This document shows, one piece after another, positions 25,313 to 36,220 of a stretch of 64,000 nt of DNA; position 1 is the stretch's first letter; every line of letters starts with the position of its first letter. A program made the translations under genes and the position numbers. Origin of the DNA: Hymenopellis radicata (taxonomy: Eukaryota; Basidiomycota; Agaricomycetes; Agaricales; Physalacriaceae); the NCBI GenBank assembly GCA_015501595.1, contig JADNRX010000127.1, forward strand, positions 62,001 to 126,000, in the 5' to 3' direction. The notes under the pieces were generated by a model that worked only from the letters and a program-made list of their open reading frames with translations, was not told the DNA's origin and did no database searches.

Positions 25313-25568
25313 TTAATCCGATGCACAAGTGGTGGAGTTCGGCCCTTCCGTGACTGCGAGTCTGCATTCCGGATCGAATATTTGGATGTCGCGGTAATAG
25401 CAAGCATCGTTTGGTCTGCCCTCGGCGTCAGGGAGGTACAGATGGAGCTCTGCAAAGAACTGGTATGCCTCAGCTATAGTTACAGTTAGTTGGGCCACGG
25501 TAGAGAAGGAATCACATACTTTGATCAGTATTGCTGTACGTATATGTGCCTGCACTCCCAGCCACCAT
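25313..25568 (-). CDS. Small unrecognised protein, one intron
   Basis: Weak call. The minus-strand ATG at 25568 (MVAGSAGTYTYSNTDQ), an intron with GTATGT...CTATAG, then AYQFFAELHLYLPDAEG, ACYYRDIQIFDPECRLA and a stop at 25313-25315; about 68 residues. The intron is well formed and keeps frame. It has no signal peptide and no family that I know, and could be the last exons of a longer gene. Confidence 0.35.
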
Positions 25569-26530
25569 TTTCGATCCTCTCCTCCACGGCTGCACGCGTC
25601 TTCGTAGTCAGAAGTAATTTGTATATACGAGCGCCACGGCTAGGACCCGTATCAAAGCGTAGAAAGGATTTTCAGGAGACGAGCACAAGTGGTTCGTGTC
25701 CTAACTCTTTAAGTTGTCTGTCCAGGTCTTGAGAGCAAATTCAACTACCTAATAACCTCCATATCTTCGTCTGTAAATGAGTTCAAGCCCAGCAGTCCGA
25801 AATAAGGACGTACCGCCAAGGAATCAGGATACGTTGCTTGGGCCAGGACGTCGCACATCAGCTGGTCAGTCATGAGCCGGAAAGCTCATTACGCATGAGC
25901 CTAGAAGAGAGACTCAGAGATACAGCCAGCTGAAGACCTAGGCAGAGTCGTAGGCGCGACACTCGACGGGGACGTGGACGTGCGCGCGAATAAATGTGCA
26001 TTTGGACACTCCATAATTTTGGGTGGGATCTTGCTATTACGTTCTGTCGGTTTGTTGGGTTTAGGCACATATTCAGAGCCGTCGTTGGCGACGTCGAGCA
26101 TGGTGGCAGCCGATCTAAGAGCTCATGGTGGTGGGAGGCAAGACAGAAGCCATGGCGCGACATTCTCATTGCGACCGGTAACTAAAAACTGAACATAGAC
26201 ACCGCTAAACGAATGAATGTGCGGTGCAAGTTCAAATTCCAGTAGACCCTCGAGCATCCATATCTGCACTATGGTTCTGACATAAACAGATGTTTCTGGC
26301 CTCGTACTTACCACAAAATGATGCACTCCACGGTCTCAACCACTCGCAGGACTTATAACTTTCTGGAGCACGACATTTATTCTAGCTCAGCCAGTCGACA
26401 TAAGCTTGCTGTGACGAGTGGCGACGTCTTTCATCCCGACGAGCGACATGAAAAGAGAGCTTTGATGTGTCTAAGCAGGTTCTGCATCGAGACATGAAAA
26501 ACAAGAGATTGTTATCTGTAATGACTCTCC
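25569..26530. other. Intergenic region, nothing recognised
   Basis: About 1 kb of short overlapping frames without introns or motifs that support coding. Confidence 0.45.
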
Positions 26531-28009
26531 TCATACAACATTAGCCGTCTCCTTCTCGAGGAACTCCCACAATTCCGAGCCTGTCTGCTCGCACTGAGCA
26601 ACAGGATTTCCCGGAAATAGTCGCGCCCAAGGGCCAAGATACTAGTGGGATAGGACGTCATTTTCGCGAAAAACTTGGAGCAAGAGGTCGTTTACCTTTC
26701 CATTGAACAGGTGAAGTACCGGCGTAGAGTTGCGTCAAAGCACCATACTCGACTGGGTACACAAGCTTGGACTAAAGGAGGGCGTCATTCGGGAGGTTCA
26801 TGCAAAGCAGAGTTGGACTCTTACAACAATCTTCTTCTTTACCCCAATAAGCGTGCGCTGCAACTCAGTTGATATAGTCCCTGTGCGTATATTGATACAC
26901 ACGCATGGAGTCAGAGAGATACGTGGGTGAACGCACCAGGGTTTACAGCTGTCGAGATAATGCCCTTATCCCCATACCGCCGCGCAAGCTCGTTCGAGAA
27001 TACTGCGATTCCCTAGAATGCCAGCATGAATAGCAGAACGAGCATGACATGACGAGACACGTACAAATTTATTCTCATTGTACAGCGCCTCAAGGCCTAA
27101 CTTCTTGCGTTTTGGGCCGTCCTTAAAGGCATCGTAGTCGATCTTTGAGGCTAATTCGGAGGCCAAGGACGACGTATTAACTATACGCGCCGACTTTTCA
27201 GGGGAAGATGAGGCCCCGGCGAGGAGGGCTGGGAGGATGAGCGTGGTGAAGTAGAATGGACCTGGAAAGGCGTCGAAATCAGTGCCTCCTTGAAGTTGAT
27301 GGGCAACTAATGGGAACGTACCCAGGAGGTTGACGCCCAATGTTTGATCGTACCCATCGTCCGTCAGTTGTTTTCTGGGTGGTTCCATAACACCGCTAAA
27401 AATGCATCAGCGGGAGCTGGAAATGAGAGACGGCTTCAACGCACGCATTGAACAAGATATGTAGTTCAGGCTCCTTGCTAGAGGGAGCATTAGATGGAGA
27501 AACTCTGCAAGTGTTCAAGCGTATCAGGAAAGACTCCGCGGAGGCTTTATGTAATGGCAGAAAGATTGGAGAGGTTCAATGGATGAAACAGGGCCACCTT
27601 TCCATCACGTTCTGTCGACAGTCGTGCGATGGCGTCGTTGGCTTTCTTCTCATCTCGACAGGTGATATACACCTTGGCGTTGCGTTTCAAAAGAGCCTAT
27701 ACATGCCCTCTAAGTAAAAGATTCTCGAAATGTAGACGGAGGTGCACGAACCTTGGCAGTCTCAAAGCCAATTCCGCAGTTTCCTCCAGTGATTAGGACA
27801 ACCTTGCCAGAGAGATCGGGCACGTCGTCCGCGCTGTACTTGGTATCTGCTGGGAATTGCTGCTTGAAGACGGAAGTGACGCCCATGGTAAAGAAAAGAT
27901 AGAGAACGATAGCATTCGCGACGTGGTTATATATACCGTAGAACGCGTAACCTGCTGCTGACGATGGGTCATTGGGGCGGAAATGTATTCGCTCCGGAGG
28001 CAAGTCCAA
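26531..28009 (-). CDS. Short-chain dehydrogenase/reductase with N-terminal membrane segment
   Basis: NAD(P)-dependent oxidoreductase of the retinol-dehydrogenase-like SDR group. After a short N-terminus there is a hydrophobic span (ANAIVLYLFFTMGV), then the cofactor motif VVLITGGNCGIGFETAK, NAG formed across an intron (FNAGVMEPP), GVNLLGTF, the catalytic serine in IVNTSSLAS, and YNENK as the YxxxK pair. It continues AVFSNELARRYGDKGIIST, PVEYGALTQLYAGTSP and GPWARLFPGN to a stop at 26531. The active-site set is complete. Two single-base shifts are needed: near 27547-27556 and in the TT at about 26699-26705. The gene is divergent from the UTP22 remnant, 210 bp apart. Substrate unknown. Confidence 0.82.
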
Positions 28010-28094
28010 TCAGCCAGTGACGCGTGGGCATGGCTTGGGCAGTGGGATGCAGATTTGGGAGATAGTGATCCATCATTCTCCTGTTTCGTTGGGC

Positions 28095-28268
28095 AACGAA
28101 GATTGAATAATCGTGTTTCCGTGAAGGCGACATGAGGGCGAGAACAGGAGATCGTATTCCAAAAAGGTCATCATATTTCCGCTGATCGGTGGCTGTGCAA
28201 ATTTTCATTCCCTTCCTTCATGTCTGCTAATCTCAAACGAAATCGGGAAAACGAGTCCCAGCCGCCAA
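28095..28268 (+). repeat. Copy 1 of a dispersed UTP22 5'-end repeat
   Basis: From AACGAAGATTGAATAATCG through the ATG and first exon, this stretch recurs at 35662-35847 in direct orientation with small gaps and few substitutions. It covers the 5' leader, the start codon and about 17 codons, so the repeat is a duplicated gene front, not a transposon end. Confidence 0.8.
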
Positions 28269-31200
28269 AGGTGCGTCTACTTTTGACGATTGTTTGTTAA
28301 ACTCAACTGGAATTTCAAGGCTCGTAAAGTCTCTGCCGTACCATCACATGGCAGCGAAGAGGAGAGTGAGAAGAGCGAAAACGCAGCCGATGAAGAAGAA
28401 GAATGGGGTGGTGTATCTGCACCGGCAACGAAGGAAATCTCAGACCTCGCTCTCTATATTCTTCCCACAGATTCCATGAACGGTAACTTTAATTTGAGCC
28501 TGTCCATTGATCAATGATCATATACTTAAGTACGGTTTCATACTGTAGAGTTTATCGGTAATGCCAGAGGTCGCCTTCCTGCAGCTAGGTGAGGCATGCC
28601 ATCGGATCATCGTGGTTCATCGACGATTCCAAACACTTGGAAAGGTTTCGCCTTATCCGGGACAGTTAGATAAACCAATCGTCCAACGTTCATCCTTCCC
28701 TTGCTAACGATCTCCTCCCAATTACCTTCCTTCGGCACCTCATCTGCAGTAGTAATCGTAACCTTGCGGGGGACCACTGTATAGTTGAATTGGATGACAA
28801 CGGGGTACGGCAGGACGGTGGTGGTGCGGCGCGCTCTAAGAAACTCGTTTGTACGCCGGTTGATTTCATCGCTATGAAAGTTGTAGTCGCCCTCAGCCAT
28901 GGCGAAGAAAAACTGGATGTCCCGTTGTGTCGTTGGGACTGGCGAGCCTTCTACATGGACATTCATACGATATGTATAGAAACTTTGGAAGAGAAACCAA
29001 CCTTTTATAGATTTCTGCCGAGCTTCACACTCTTCCTTGTGCCCGGCTCTCCAAGCGTCTCGCTGGCAGATGCGTGAGCAGTAGTACGTGACCGAACACC
29101 CGCATTGTTTCAGCCTACGCTGGGAAGATGCAAAAGCCTGACACTACGAATACAGATTAGACTGCAGTCATTGAATAGACCAAGTCAACCTACCGGCTTA
29201 TTATCACACCAATCTTTCGGACCAGCTTCAATGTAGTCTGCTTTTGCCTGCCATCGTTCATCAACGACGTCTCGGAAACGCTCCCAAGCATTCCATAACG
29301 GTCCTTCCTTTTCGATATCGTCTTCCAAGTTCCTCGACAACACCTTCTTCAATGCTTTGTGGGCCTCCCGAAGGACCTGGCGATGCATGGTGAACCCGTT
29401 GAGAAGATCAATCAGCTCAGCGAAAACCGGACCAAGAGGCCTTCTCGTCGAAGATGTTGACTCCTGGTGGTCGAGGAGCGGTTGGCAGCGAAACACGCAT
29501 TCGATGAAGCCATGCTCAATCGCCTCCGCCATAACTGACCTTCCGCCCAGAAACACTATTCGCAGTAGCATAAGCGTCACATCGACGGCCTGGGTGACAG
29601 TCTGCTCGTAGCCCGATGGTAGGACGTGCTTCCGCGACATAAGCTGCTTCATGATGATACAGCACCATTTAGCTGCCCTATGGGAAGCGAAACAGGGATA
29701 GTACACCTCCACCGACGTGCAGCATTGTAGGAGCATAAAAAAGTTCTGCTTGATGGAATGTACGGAATGAACATCAATCGGAGTGGCATGAAGGTCACTA
29801 ATGACGCGTTGGAGGATACAGGCGGTAATGAGCGCACAGGGAAGCTGGTCTACTGCGTCGCGGAATTCGTTGCTGGCCGGAGATTTAGGCCCAGATCGCT
29901 CGAGGATGTTCAGGAGAAGTTCCAAGTAGCGGCCTGTAATAAGCCGTGGCTGCTGTTCGGTTCCGACTAGCACCCAGACGCGCGTGAAGCAATCAACCAG
30001 CCCTGTATGAGCGGATGCGAGTTCGTATACCTGGGGAATGGCCAGGATAGTATAAAACGATATTGGGAGAATTTCTTCTTTGATTTCCATGGCAAGTTCC
30101 GTGTCAGAGAGTGGAAGCGAGGCAGAATCCAAGACGAAAAGGCGGAAGAAGGCGATGGCAAAATCACACAGATCTGGCATAATGGCGCAGAGATGGGTGA
30201 CGAGTGCGTCATTTGAGGCAGGAGAATCAGACATTCCAATGGCGACGGCGTCTAATGTGTGTTTAGTAGTAACGAGGAAGCGATGGATGGTGTGTGCGCA
30301 GGAGCTTCCATCCGGAATAGCCGTCTTCTGAAGGATCTGTGAAAATACGGGGAGACATTCGACGAGGAGATCTTCGTTATAGTTGACTTTTTGCACGATT
30401 TTCTTCAGTGCGGTCAATGAACCGCTGAGAGCGGCGTCCTAGAACATGGCAGTCCATCTGATAATATTTTAATGCAAATACTAGAAAGAAATCACCTTCA
30501 GGGCTTGCATTAGCCTTCTCGCGAAAAAGTAGAGGAATGCGCGATGATGGCAAGAGACAAAACGCGCGTCGATCGCGTTCACCACGTGGACAAAATCTCT
30601 TTTTGATCCTGCACTCATGCTTCCGGTAAGTAAATGTCTCAACAACGTTCCCTCATATACACCCATCCAACCTGTACAGGCTGACCGACCTCTGCTTAAA
30701 AAAAGCATCTCTGTTCCGCTACCATCTGACTCGAATTGGAAGGTTGCCTTTGAACAGCCGAGCAACATTACCCTCGTAGGCAGCTGGAATAACAAAACCT
30801 CCGTAAAAGGAATGGATGGCAGAAGCTGGGGAATTGATATTGCAGTTGAGATGCTGAATGTGAGTTCCCCAATTCGCTTGACAGCTTCCGTCCTCATGTC
30901 AAGCAGAGTCTCTTCCAAGAAAAGGAATATCTAAATGGGAGATTCTTCCATAAACGGGCTTTCTATCTCGCGAAACTGGCCGCTGCTATTTGTGACAAGA
31001 AGAGCGGTCTTGACGCGGATTGCGCTTATTAGTCGCACTCCTTACTGCGTTAACCCCCTCCAGCGCAGCAAGAGGCCTCCGCATTTACAGACACGTTATC
31101 TCTCTTACGAGTATGCGCAAACCAGCGCGGTTTCTCCGAAGAATCCGGGATGTAGGTTCACGGGTTTGAAGGCAAAGGCCCTTGGTGGGCGTCTCTACTC

Positions 31201-32929
31201 GGAGTGTTGATAGAAGGAGCAGAAGTAACCGGGAAATCGAAACGCAAACCTCTCTCGGCAGGGGTATGAGCTCATACCAACTATTCAAAGCGGCTCTCGA
31301 TTTCCTTGGTTGGTCGATTTGCTTTCGCTGATTTATTGTGAAAACTGACTATTCATAGGTACACACGATTGGGAGAAACAGCCGGTGTTCGTAAAGACTA
31401 AAGAAGGTCATCTTGTACGCTTTTTGTCTTATTCTCATTCTTGGAAACTTATTGCCAGGTAGTATTCTCCGGGCGAGTATGAGGAACATCATTCGGCGGT
31501 CTTTGTCGACTCGTCTTCGAAAGTAAATCTCCTTGCTGATGTTCCAATCGGCTCCCAATTTGGTACGGTCCTCTGTATTATACTTAGGGCATTCAACTTA
31601 ATTTGTTGACCATAGCTTCGATACGAGGCCAAGAAAACCCTCAATGTGCTTACCACAACTTCTTCTCTGGATCATTTTTCAGAGGCCTTCCTTCAAGAGC
31701 GACGTACTCTCTGCAATTGATTCGACGCCGTTGTCCGCATACTCGTCAAATGTTACATGACATAGACGTACACGCCATATCAGACCATGGCTCACGGCAT
31801 AACGCTCTCCTCGCCACCATGTCCTCCCGGCTACGACATGGGCTTGGAAACAGAACTAAAGTTGTAACCTTCCTTCATCCTGCGCCGCCCTCATGTCCTC
31901 TCTCCCAAGCTCTCCCTTCGAATCCCAATATTCTCTTCATTGGTCTCGTTGATGATCCAGAGCATGCCTTCCGCCAGGTTGACCATGGTCCCGACGCCAA
32001 AGACCCCGATCCGAACAACGCAGCCCAGTTCCGCGAGCTCTGGGGAGAGAAAGCTGAACTTTGTATCTTCAAAGACGGCAAAATCCTCGAAAGCGTTGTT
32101 TGGGACGTGAAGACCGCCGACGAGAAATTGCACCTGCATCTGTATGAAAGCGACGCTTCTGAACAAGAGGAAGTGGAGACGAGCTCTACGCCGCTTTCCA
32201 GCGGTGTGTGGACAATTAAAACTGAGATGGATAAGGCGGGGAGAGTTTGGACGTCTAAGGGATCGGATGCGATCGTCGCTCGTAGAGTTCGGGCATTGGC
32301 TGCGGCAACATGATCGCACTTGAAGATGGTGGAGAGTAACGGAGAAAGTGTCTAGGTTAATTTCTCCTATCCGCATGATACACTGACTGATATGTCTCCA
32401 GCCACTATTCACCTATCCAACCAGCGACTACGATTTCCTTGTCAAGCTGGATCCCATGGTGCTTCCTCGGTACTACCAAAACGTGCATGCCGACCTGTCG
32501 TTGTTGTCTCGCCAACAAGGACGCTACTCAAACCTAAAAACTGACGACACACCGATGCGCATCGGAATCGATCTTGCGCACGCGTTTTTTCAACGATCTT
32601 CAGCGGATATACGCGGACACGTTCCGCATATTCTGGGATCCACTTGGGGGAGACACGTTCGGTGCTGTGTGGGATCCAACGCTGCGCGATCCGAGGCCGT
32701 TCAGGGTCATGGGAGGATTCTCAAGTGTCCCTTATAGTGACAAAGTAATTGACTATTGTTGCTTTATTTCTATGTCGTACTGATCTGTTTATAGCCTGAA
32801 TCGTCCAAGAAGGGCAAAGGGAAGGATCTCGTCAACATTCATTTCGTTCGAACAACGCATACTTGCCTACGTAATGTAATCCATTCTTATGCTGAACATG
32901 GAACAAAGCACGCCTGTGTGTCCAAATGA
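28220..32929 (+). pseudogene. Broken UTP22/Nrap (U3 snoRNP protein) copy, split by another gene
   Basis: Nrap/Utp22 is a nucleolar SSU-processome protein. The front exon starts at 28220 (MSANLKRNREN) and has an acidic tail ending EEEEWGGV. The Nrap body resumes only at about 30640: SNWKVAFEQPSNITLVGSWN, SLFQEKEYLNGRFFHKRAFY, GFEGKGPWWASLLGVLIEG, SSYQLFKAALDFL, PVFVKTKEGHL, HNALLATMSSRLRHGLGNRT, WGEKAELCIFKDGKILESVV. Then it jumps to the C-terminal part: PTSDYDFLVKLDPMVLPRYY, FFNDLQRIYADTF, DPLGGDTFGAVWDPTL. Defects: in-frame stops near 31030 and 31150, a missing block after DADCAY, a missing stretch of several hundred residues after VVWDVKTADEK, several frameshifts and a degenerate end. The gene is essential in yeast, so an intact copy should exist elsewhere. 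Confidence 0.85.
28607..30618 (-). CDS. MYND-type zinc finger protein
   Basis: Member of the large Agaricomycete family with a helical N-terminal body and a C-terminal MYND finger (a protein-protein interaction module). Start ATG at 30618 (MSAGSKRDFVHVVNAI). A long exon (29185-30417) is alpha-helical, e.g. LVECLPVFSQILQKT and GLVDCFTRVWVLVG. After an intron, the finger reads QCGCSVTYYCSRICQRDAW then GHKEEC, the standard C-x2-C, YC-x2-CQ, H-x3-C arrangement. A conserved tail (VEGSPVPTTQRDIQFFF, VVIQFNYTVVPRKV) ends at 28607. The frame appears clean. It lies on the opposite strand inside the broken UTP22 copy, between the UTP22 front exon and the Nrap body. Confidence 0.85.
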
Positions 32930-33023
32930 GGACAACTGATGGCAGTACAAAAGGCAGACCTCGATTTCCCACGCCTCTACACCTTTTGTCTTTACCCATC
33001 ATCATACTATCCTATCCTATTCA

Positions 33024-33680
33024 ATGCAGAGCATCGACGTCTACATCGATGGAAGCTTTCTTCGCAGGAGCAGAGACGCAGGGTCTGGCGTCTGGTGGGG
33101 ACACAGTGATCCCAGGTGCGTCGTTCAACCTTTCGCGCGCCACAATCTGACCTTCTGCAAGAAATGTATCTCTCAAATGCCCAGGAAATATCCGGGACAG
33201 CGGCGGTGCTGAACTATACGTATGTTTCTTCTTCTGAACTCCCTGTACAATTCTCCAACGCTTTCTCCTCTCCAGGCGGCCGTCGGCTTCCTAGAGCAGA
33301 TTGGTGCCACTCAATCGTGTGACCAAGTTCCTCCTGGTGTAACGCACTTCAACATCAACACTGACAGCTTCTTCGTGATTCTTTGTGAGTGCCCTAGGCT
33401 TAAGCTCAACCGTCTTTCCCATTTCGCCACAGCCCTAGATATCTGTCGCCCCACGTGGAAAAAGTACGGGTGGCGCAATCAGACAAAGCGCCCGATCGCC
33501 TATGAGGGTATGATACGCTATATTGACTCTCTCGTGGAGAACGCCCGCCTGCAGCGGGACGTTCACATCAGCTTCACCTACGTCCCAGCGCACCGAGGTA
33601 TTACCGGTAACTGTGGCGCCGACTACCTAGCTGGCAAGGCATCGCGGGACGACTCTTGGCCGAGACGCCGAATTTGGCAG
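33024..33680 (+). CDS. RNase H1-like protein
   Basis: RNase H fold that would cut RNA in RNA:DNA hybrids. Start at 33024 gives IDVYIDGSFLRR (first catalytic Asp), followed by SGVWWGHSDPR. The next exon carries a GAELY (candidate catalytic Glu), then NINTDSFFVI (TDS Asp), CRPTWKKYGWRNQTKRP, and the final motif FTYVPAHRGITGNCGADYLA with the last Asp. All four acidic positions can be found, but the join between DPR and the GAELY exon does not keep frame with the only good acceptor near 33185, so there is an unresolved splice or an indel. No hybrid-binding domain is seen. Such short stand-alone RNase H genes are common in Agaricomycetes. The 3' limit is uncertain. Confidence 0.72.
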
Positions 33681-33696
33681 AAAACTGGAGTACGAG

Positions 33697-34369
33697 GTGC
33701 GGGGCTTTATGGCTACGACAATGCTCCTTCGAGGTGTTCCCTTGAGCTCGCCGAAACTTATCGAGGTCGGCAAGTACATGATAAGAGCATGGGAGGAAGG
33801 AGTCGACCGCCACGGGCACAGAATTATGGGTCATGAAGATCCCTATCGATTGGCCTCGAGACCTGTGATTTCTTACACGACGACCTCAAGCTCTCGATGC
33901 GAACCGACTTCCCTGGCGATTCCGTACTCAAGTCACACGACGACGATTACGAACGCTCCAGATTGTTCGCACACATCGAACGACGAGTCGAGGACGCGCC
34001 TTGCTACTTCTCATGCCATCTCTGAACTTCTGACAGGACAATCAGGTAAGAATATAAACGAGGACCCGACCGCCGCAAAGCCACAAGCCTCTCGATCCGA
34101 TGCACGTATGCCGACGCCACCAGCGACTCCCCCCATGACCCGGAAAACGCGCCCGCAGCCCTTCACCAAGCCCTCCTGAAGTCGATTTCAATCTCGATCT
34201 CGATCTCCAAGAGGAAGCTGTGGTGGCGAGGTACCTCTACGAAGATGAGGACCACGAAAGCGAAGACGGCGGCAAAGCTTTTCGCTCCTGTTTGCCTCTC
34301 GACGCACCTGTGCGCTCTGCCTCGTATTATAACTGCAAACGGCAGCTCCCGTTTCGAAAGCACCACAAA
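33697..34369 (+). other. Coding-like stretch between RNase H and Pop3-like genes
   Basis: One frame (33697-34179) reads LIEVGKYMIRAWEEGVDRHG and then a Ser/Thr-rich tail with PTPPATPP. Dropping one A of the run near 34142 joins it to RARSPSPSPPEVDFNLDLDL, EEAVVARYLYEDEDHE and on into the Pop3-like exon. This could be a long disordered N-terminus of the downstream gene, the tail of the RNase H gene, or a small gene of its own. Confidence 0.35.
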
Positions 34370-35039
34370 ATGCTCTCTGCCCTGTGTGAATCTCTTATTC
34401 CTGACTTTGTCAACACTCGAGCATTTTGGTGAGTTCTTTTTTTTCCCCGTCACGATGAATATAGTTCTTACCATATCACGTATACAGGCCGCAGACTCCT
34501 CCTGAGCTAGCGACTCTCTGGATCGAGCGTCTTCTTAAGATTCTGTCAGAGCAAGAGGCCATGCCTGCTTGTAAGAAACACAAAGCTAACAGCACGCAGG
34601 CTACAGCCGTATTCTTTCCGCCCATCCGCGATCACGTCGTCTCTGATTTCATGGCGTTAGTTACACGACTTGAGCTTCAACTCTCGCCCCTCCCAGCAGA
34701 CCATTGCCCGCCGCCGTTGAGATTTGTTTTCGTGTGCAGACACGATGTCGCACCCACTGTGTTGGGCCTGCTTGACTATATCCCGCACTTGACGGCGCGC
34801 GTCAATGCGAGCGGCGGGAATATCAGACTGATTACGCTTCCGAAAGGTTCGAGGAAGGAGTTGTACAAGCCCTTGAGTATTACATCTCCGCACCAGCTCT
34901 CTGGATCTATCATCGCTATTGAGGTGAGCGTTACTCGACTATATGTCGTCTCATGTTCTGAACTTGACTTTCATAGGATAATGATGCCGACATGTCTCTC
35001 CTAACGGCGATTCCAGATTCCTTTTCGCGGTGGCCGTGA
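34370..35039 (+). CDS. Pop3-like RNase P/MRP subunit
   Basis: Fungal Pop3 is a protein subunit shared by nuclear RNase P and RNase MRP, with an L7Ae-like fold. Here exon 1 begins MLSALCESLIPDFVNTRAFW. An intron (gtgagt...tatacag) leads to TPPELATLWIERLLKIL, then PPPLRFVFVCRHDV, LDYIPHLTARVNAS and IRLITLPKGSRKELYKPL, the last being the conserved Pop3 signature. A second intron precedes the terminal exon, which ends SFSRWP at 35037-35039. The start is a minimum; in-frame coding-like sequence extends upstream. The call rests on the VCR...LPKGS block only, so it is moderate. Confidence 0.6.
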
Positions 35040-36220
35040 TGTCTGAATGCCACTGTAAGAACGTGTTTTCAACAACCACGAAATAAAGTACATATGCTCC
35101 TCCATCTCTCGTCCCTTCGCTACATGCTCTCTCACTCAACTATATGTTATGTAAAATTAGCCTTATGTTCTGTATGATACGAGTCTATGCCATGTCTTTT
35201 CCTTTATACAACTAGAACAGCTCTCATCAAGTCGGAGCGGCGTACACGACAACGTTCACCACTGTGTGGATCCATTTCGGGAACCTGAAGAGTCGGTGGG
35301 TGCTGCTGCGTGTTGCTGGTGTTGGTTGAGGTGTTTCCTGGAGCAGGAGTATGCTTGCGAGACCTTTGAGGTACATACGGGGGACGTGGCGGCGAAAAGA
35401 CGAAAAGCGTCTATTTTCACCTGTTACAGCGTGTATAGCGTTTCGGGATCTCAATATCGCCGCCTTTCCCAGGGTTTGCGTGCTCTCGTTAGACCGACCC
35501 TACGCGAAGAAGACAGTAGCCCAGCACTCCCGGCTCGTATATTCGTAAACCTCGTATAGAGGACGATGGATGTAAGATTTGAGGCCATACATACGTCACG
35601 CGCGGTCATGACGGGTGACGGACAAGTTTCCTCTTGATTCTCAACCTGGTTATCGCTCCCAAACGAAGATTGAATAATCGTATTTCCTTGAAGGCGACAT
35701 GAGGGCGAGGACAGGAGATCGTATTCCAAAACGGTCATCGTTCCGCTGACAGTGATCGGTGGCTGTGCAAATTTTCATTCCCTTCCTTCAAGTTCATGGC
35801 TGCTAATCTCAAACGAAGCGGGAAAACGAGTCCCAGCCAGAGAAGGTATGTCTGCTCGACGCCAGGTAGTATTCTCCGAGCGAACACCTGGAAGGGACCC
35901 ACTATTGCGCAATTCTCTGGCGCTATGACTCATGACACCATTCGCTCAGTCAAATAACTCTATTCATCCTCCTGTCCGAGCTCGAAGAATGCTGATTTCG
36001 TACGGCTCTTCCTGTATCGATCGCCTGAACTCTTTGGTCTAATTGGTTAAGCAGTTCCCTTCCAGTCCGTACGGCGTATCGCCGCCACAGCTCCATTGAA
36101 CGAACACCGGGCCTGGCTCTTCTATCCCTTTACGGGTGCCCACGCGTCTTCGAAGTTACGTTAAATTGATACTGCAGCTGTGAAATTGCGCACGTCTCTC
36201 TTCTCGTCCACACTATCAAA
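35040..36220. other. Intergenic region holding the UTP22 scrap
   Basis: About 1.2 kb between the Pop3-like gene and the MFS gene. Apart from the duplicated UTP22 fragment I see no gene; pyrimidine-rich sequence just before 36221 is typical of a fungal core promoter. Confidence 0.45.
35662..35905 (+). repeat. Copy 2 of the UTP22 front, joined to a later UTP22 piece
   Basis: 35662-35847 matches 28095-28268 (leader, ATG at 35796, start of exon 1, with a 2-base loss after AAACGAA). Right after it, CCAGGTAGTATTCTCCG at about 35862-35878 matches the UTP22 body near 31456-31472. So this scrap has the gene's front fused to a piece that lies 3 kb downstream in copy 1. It is non-coding debris. Confidence 0.75.
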
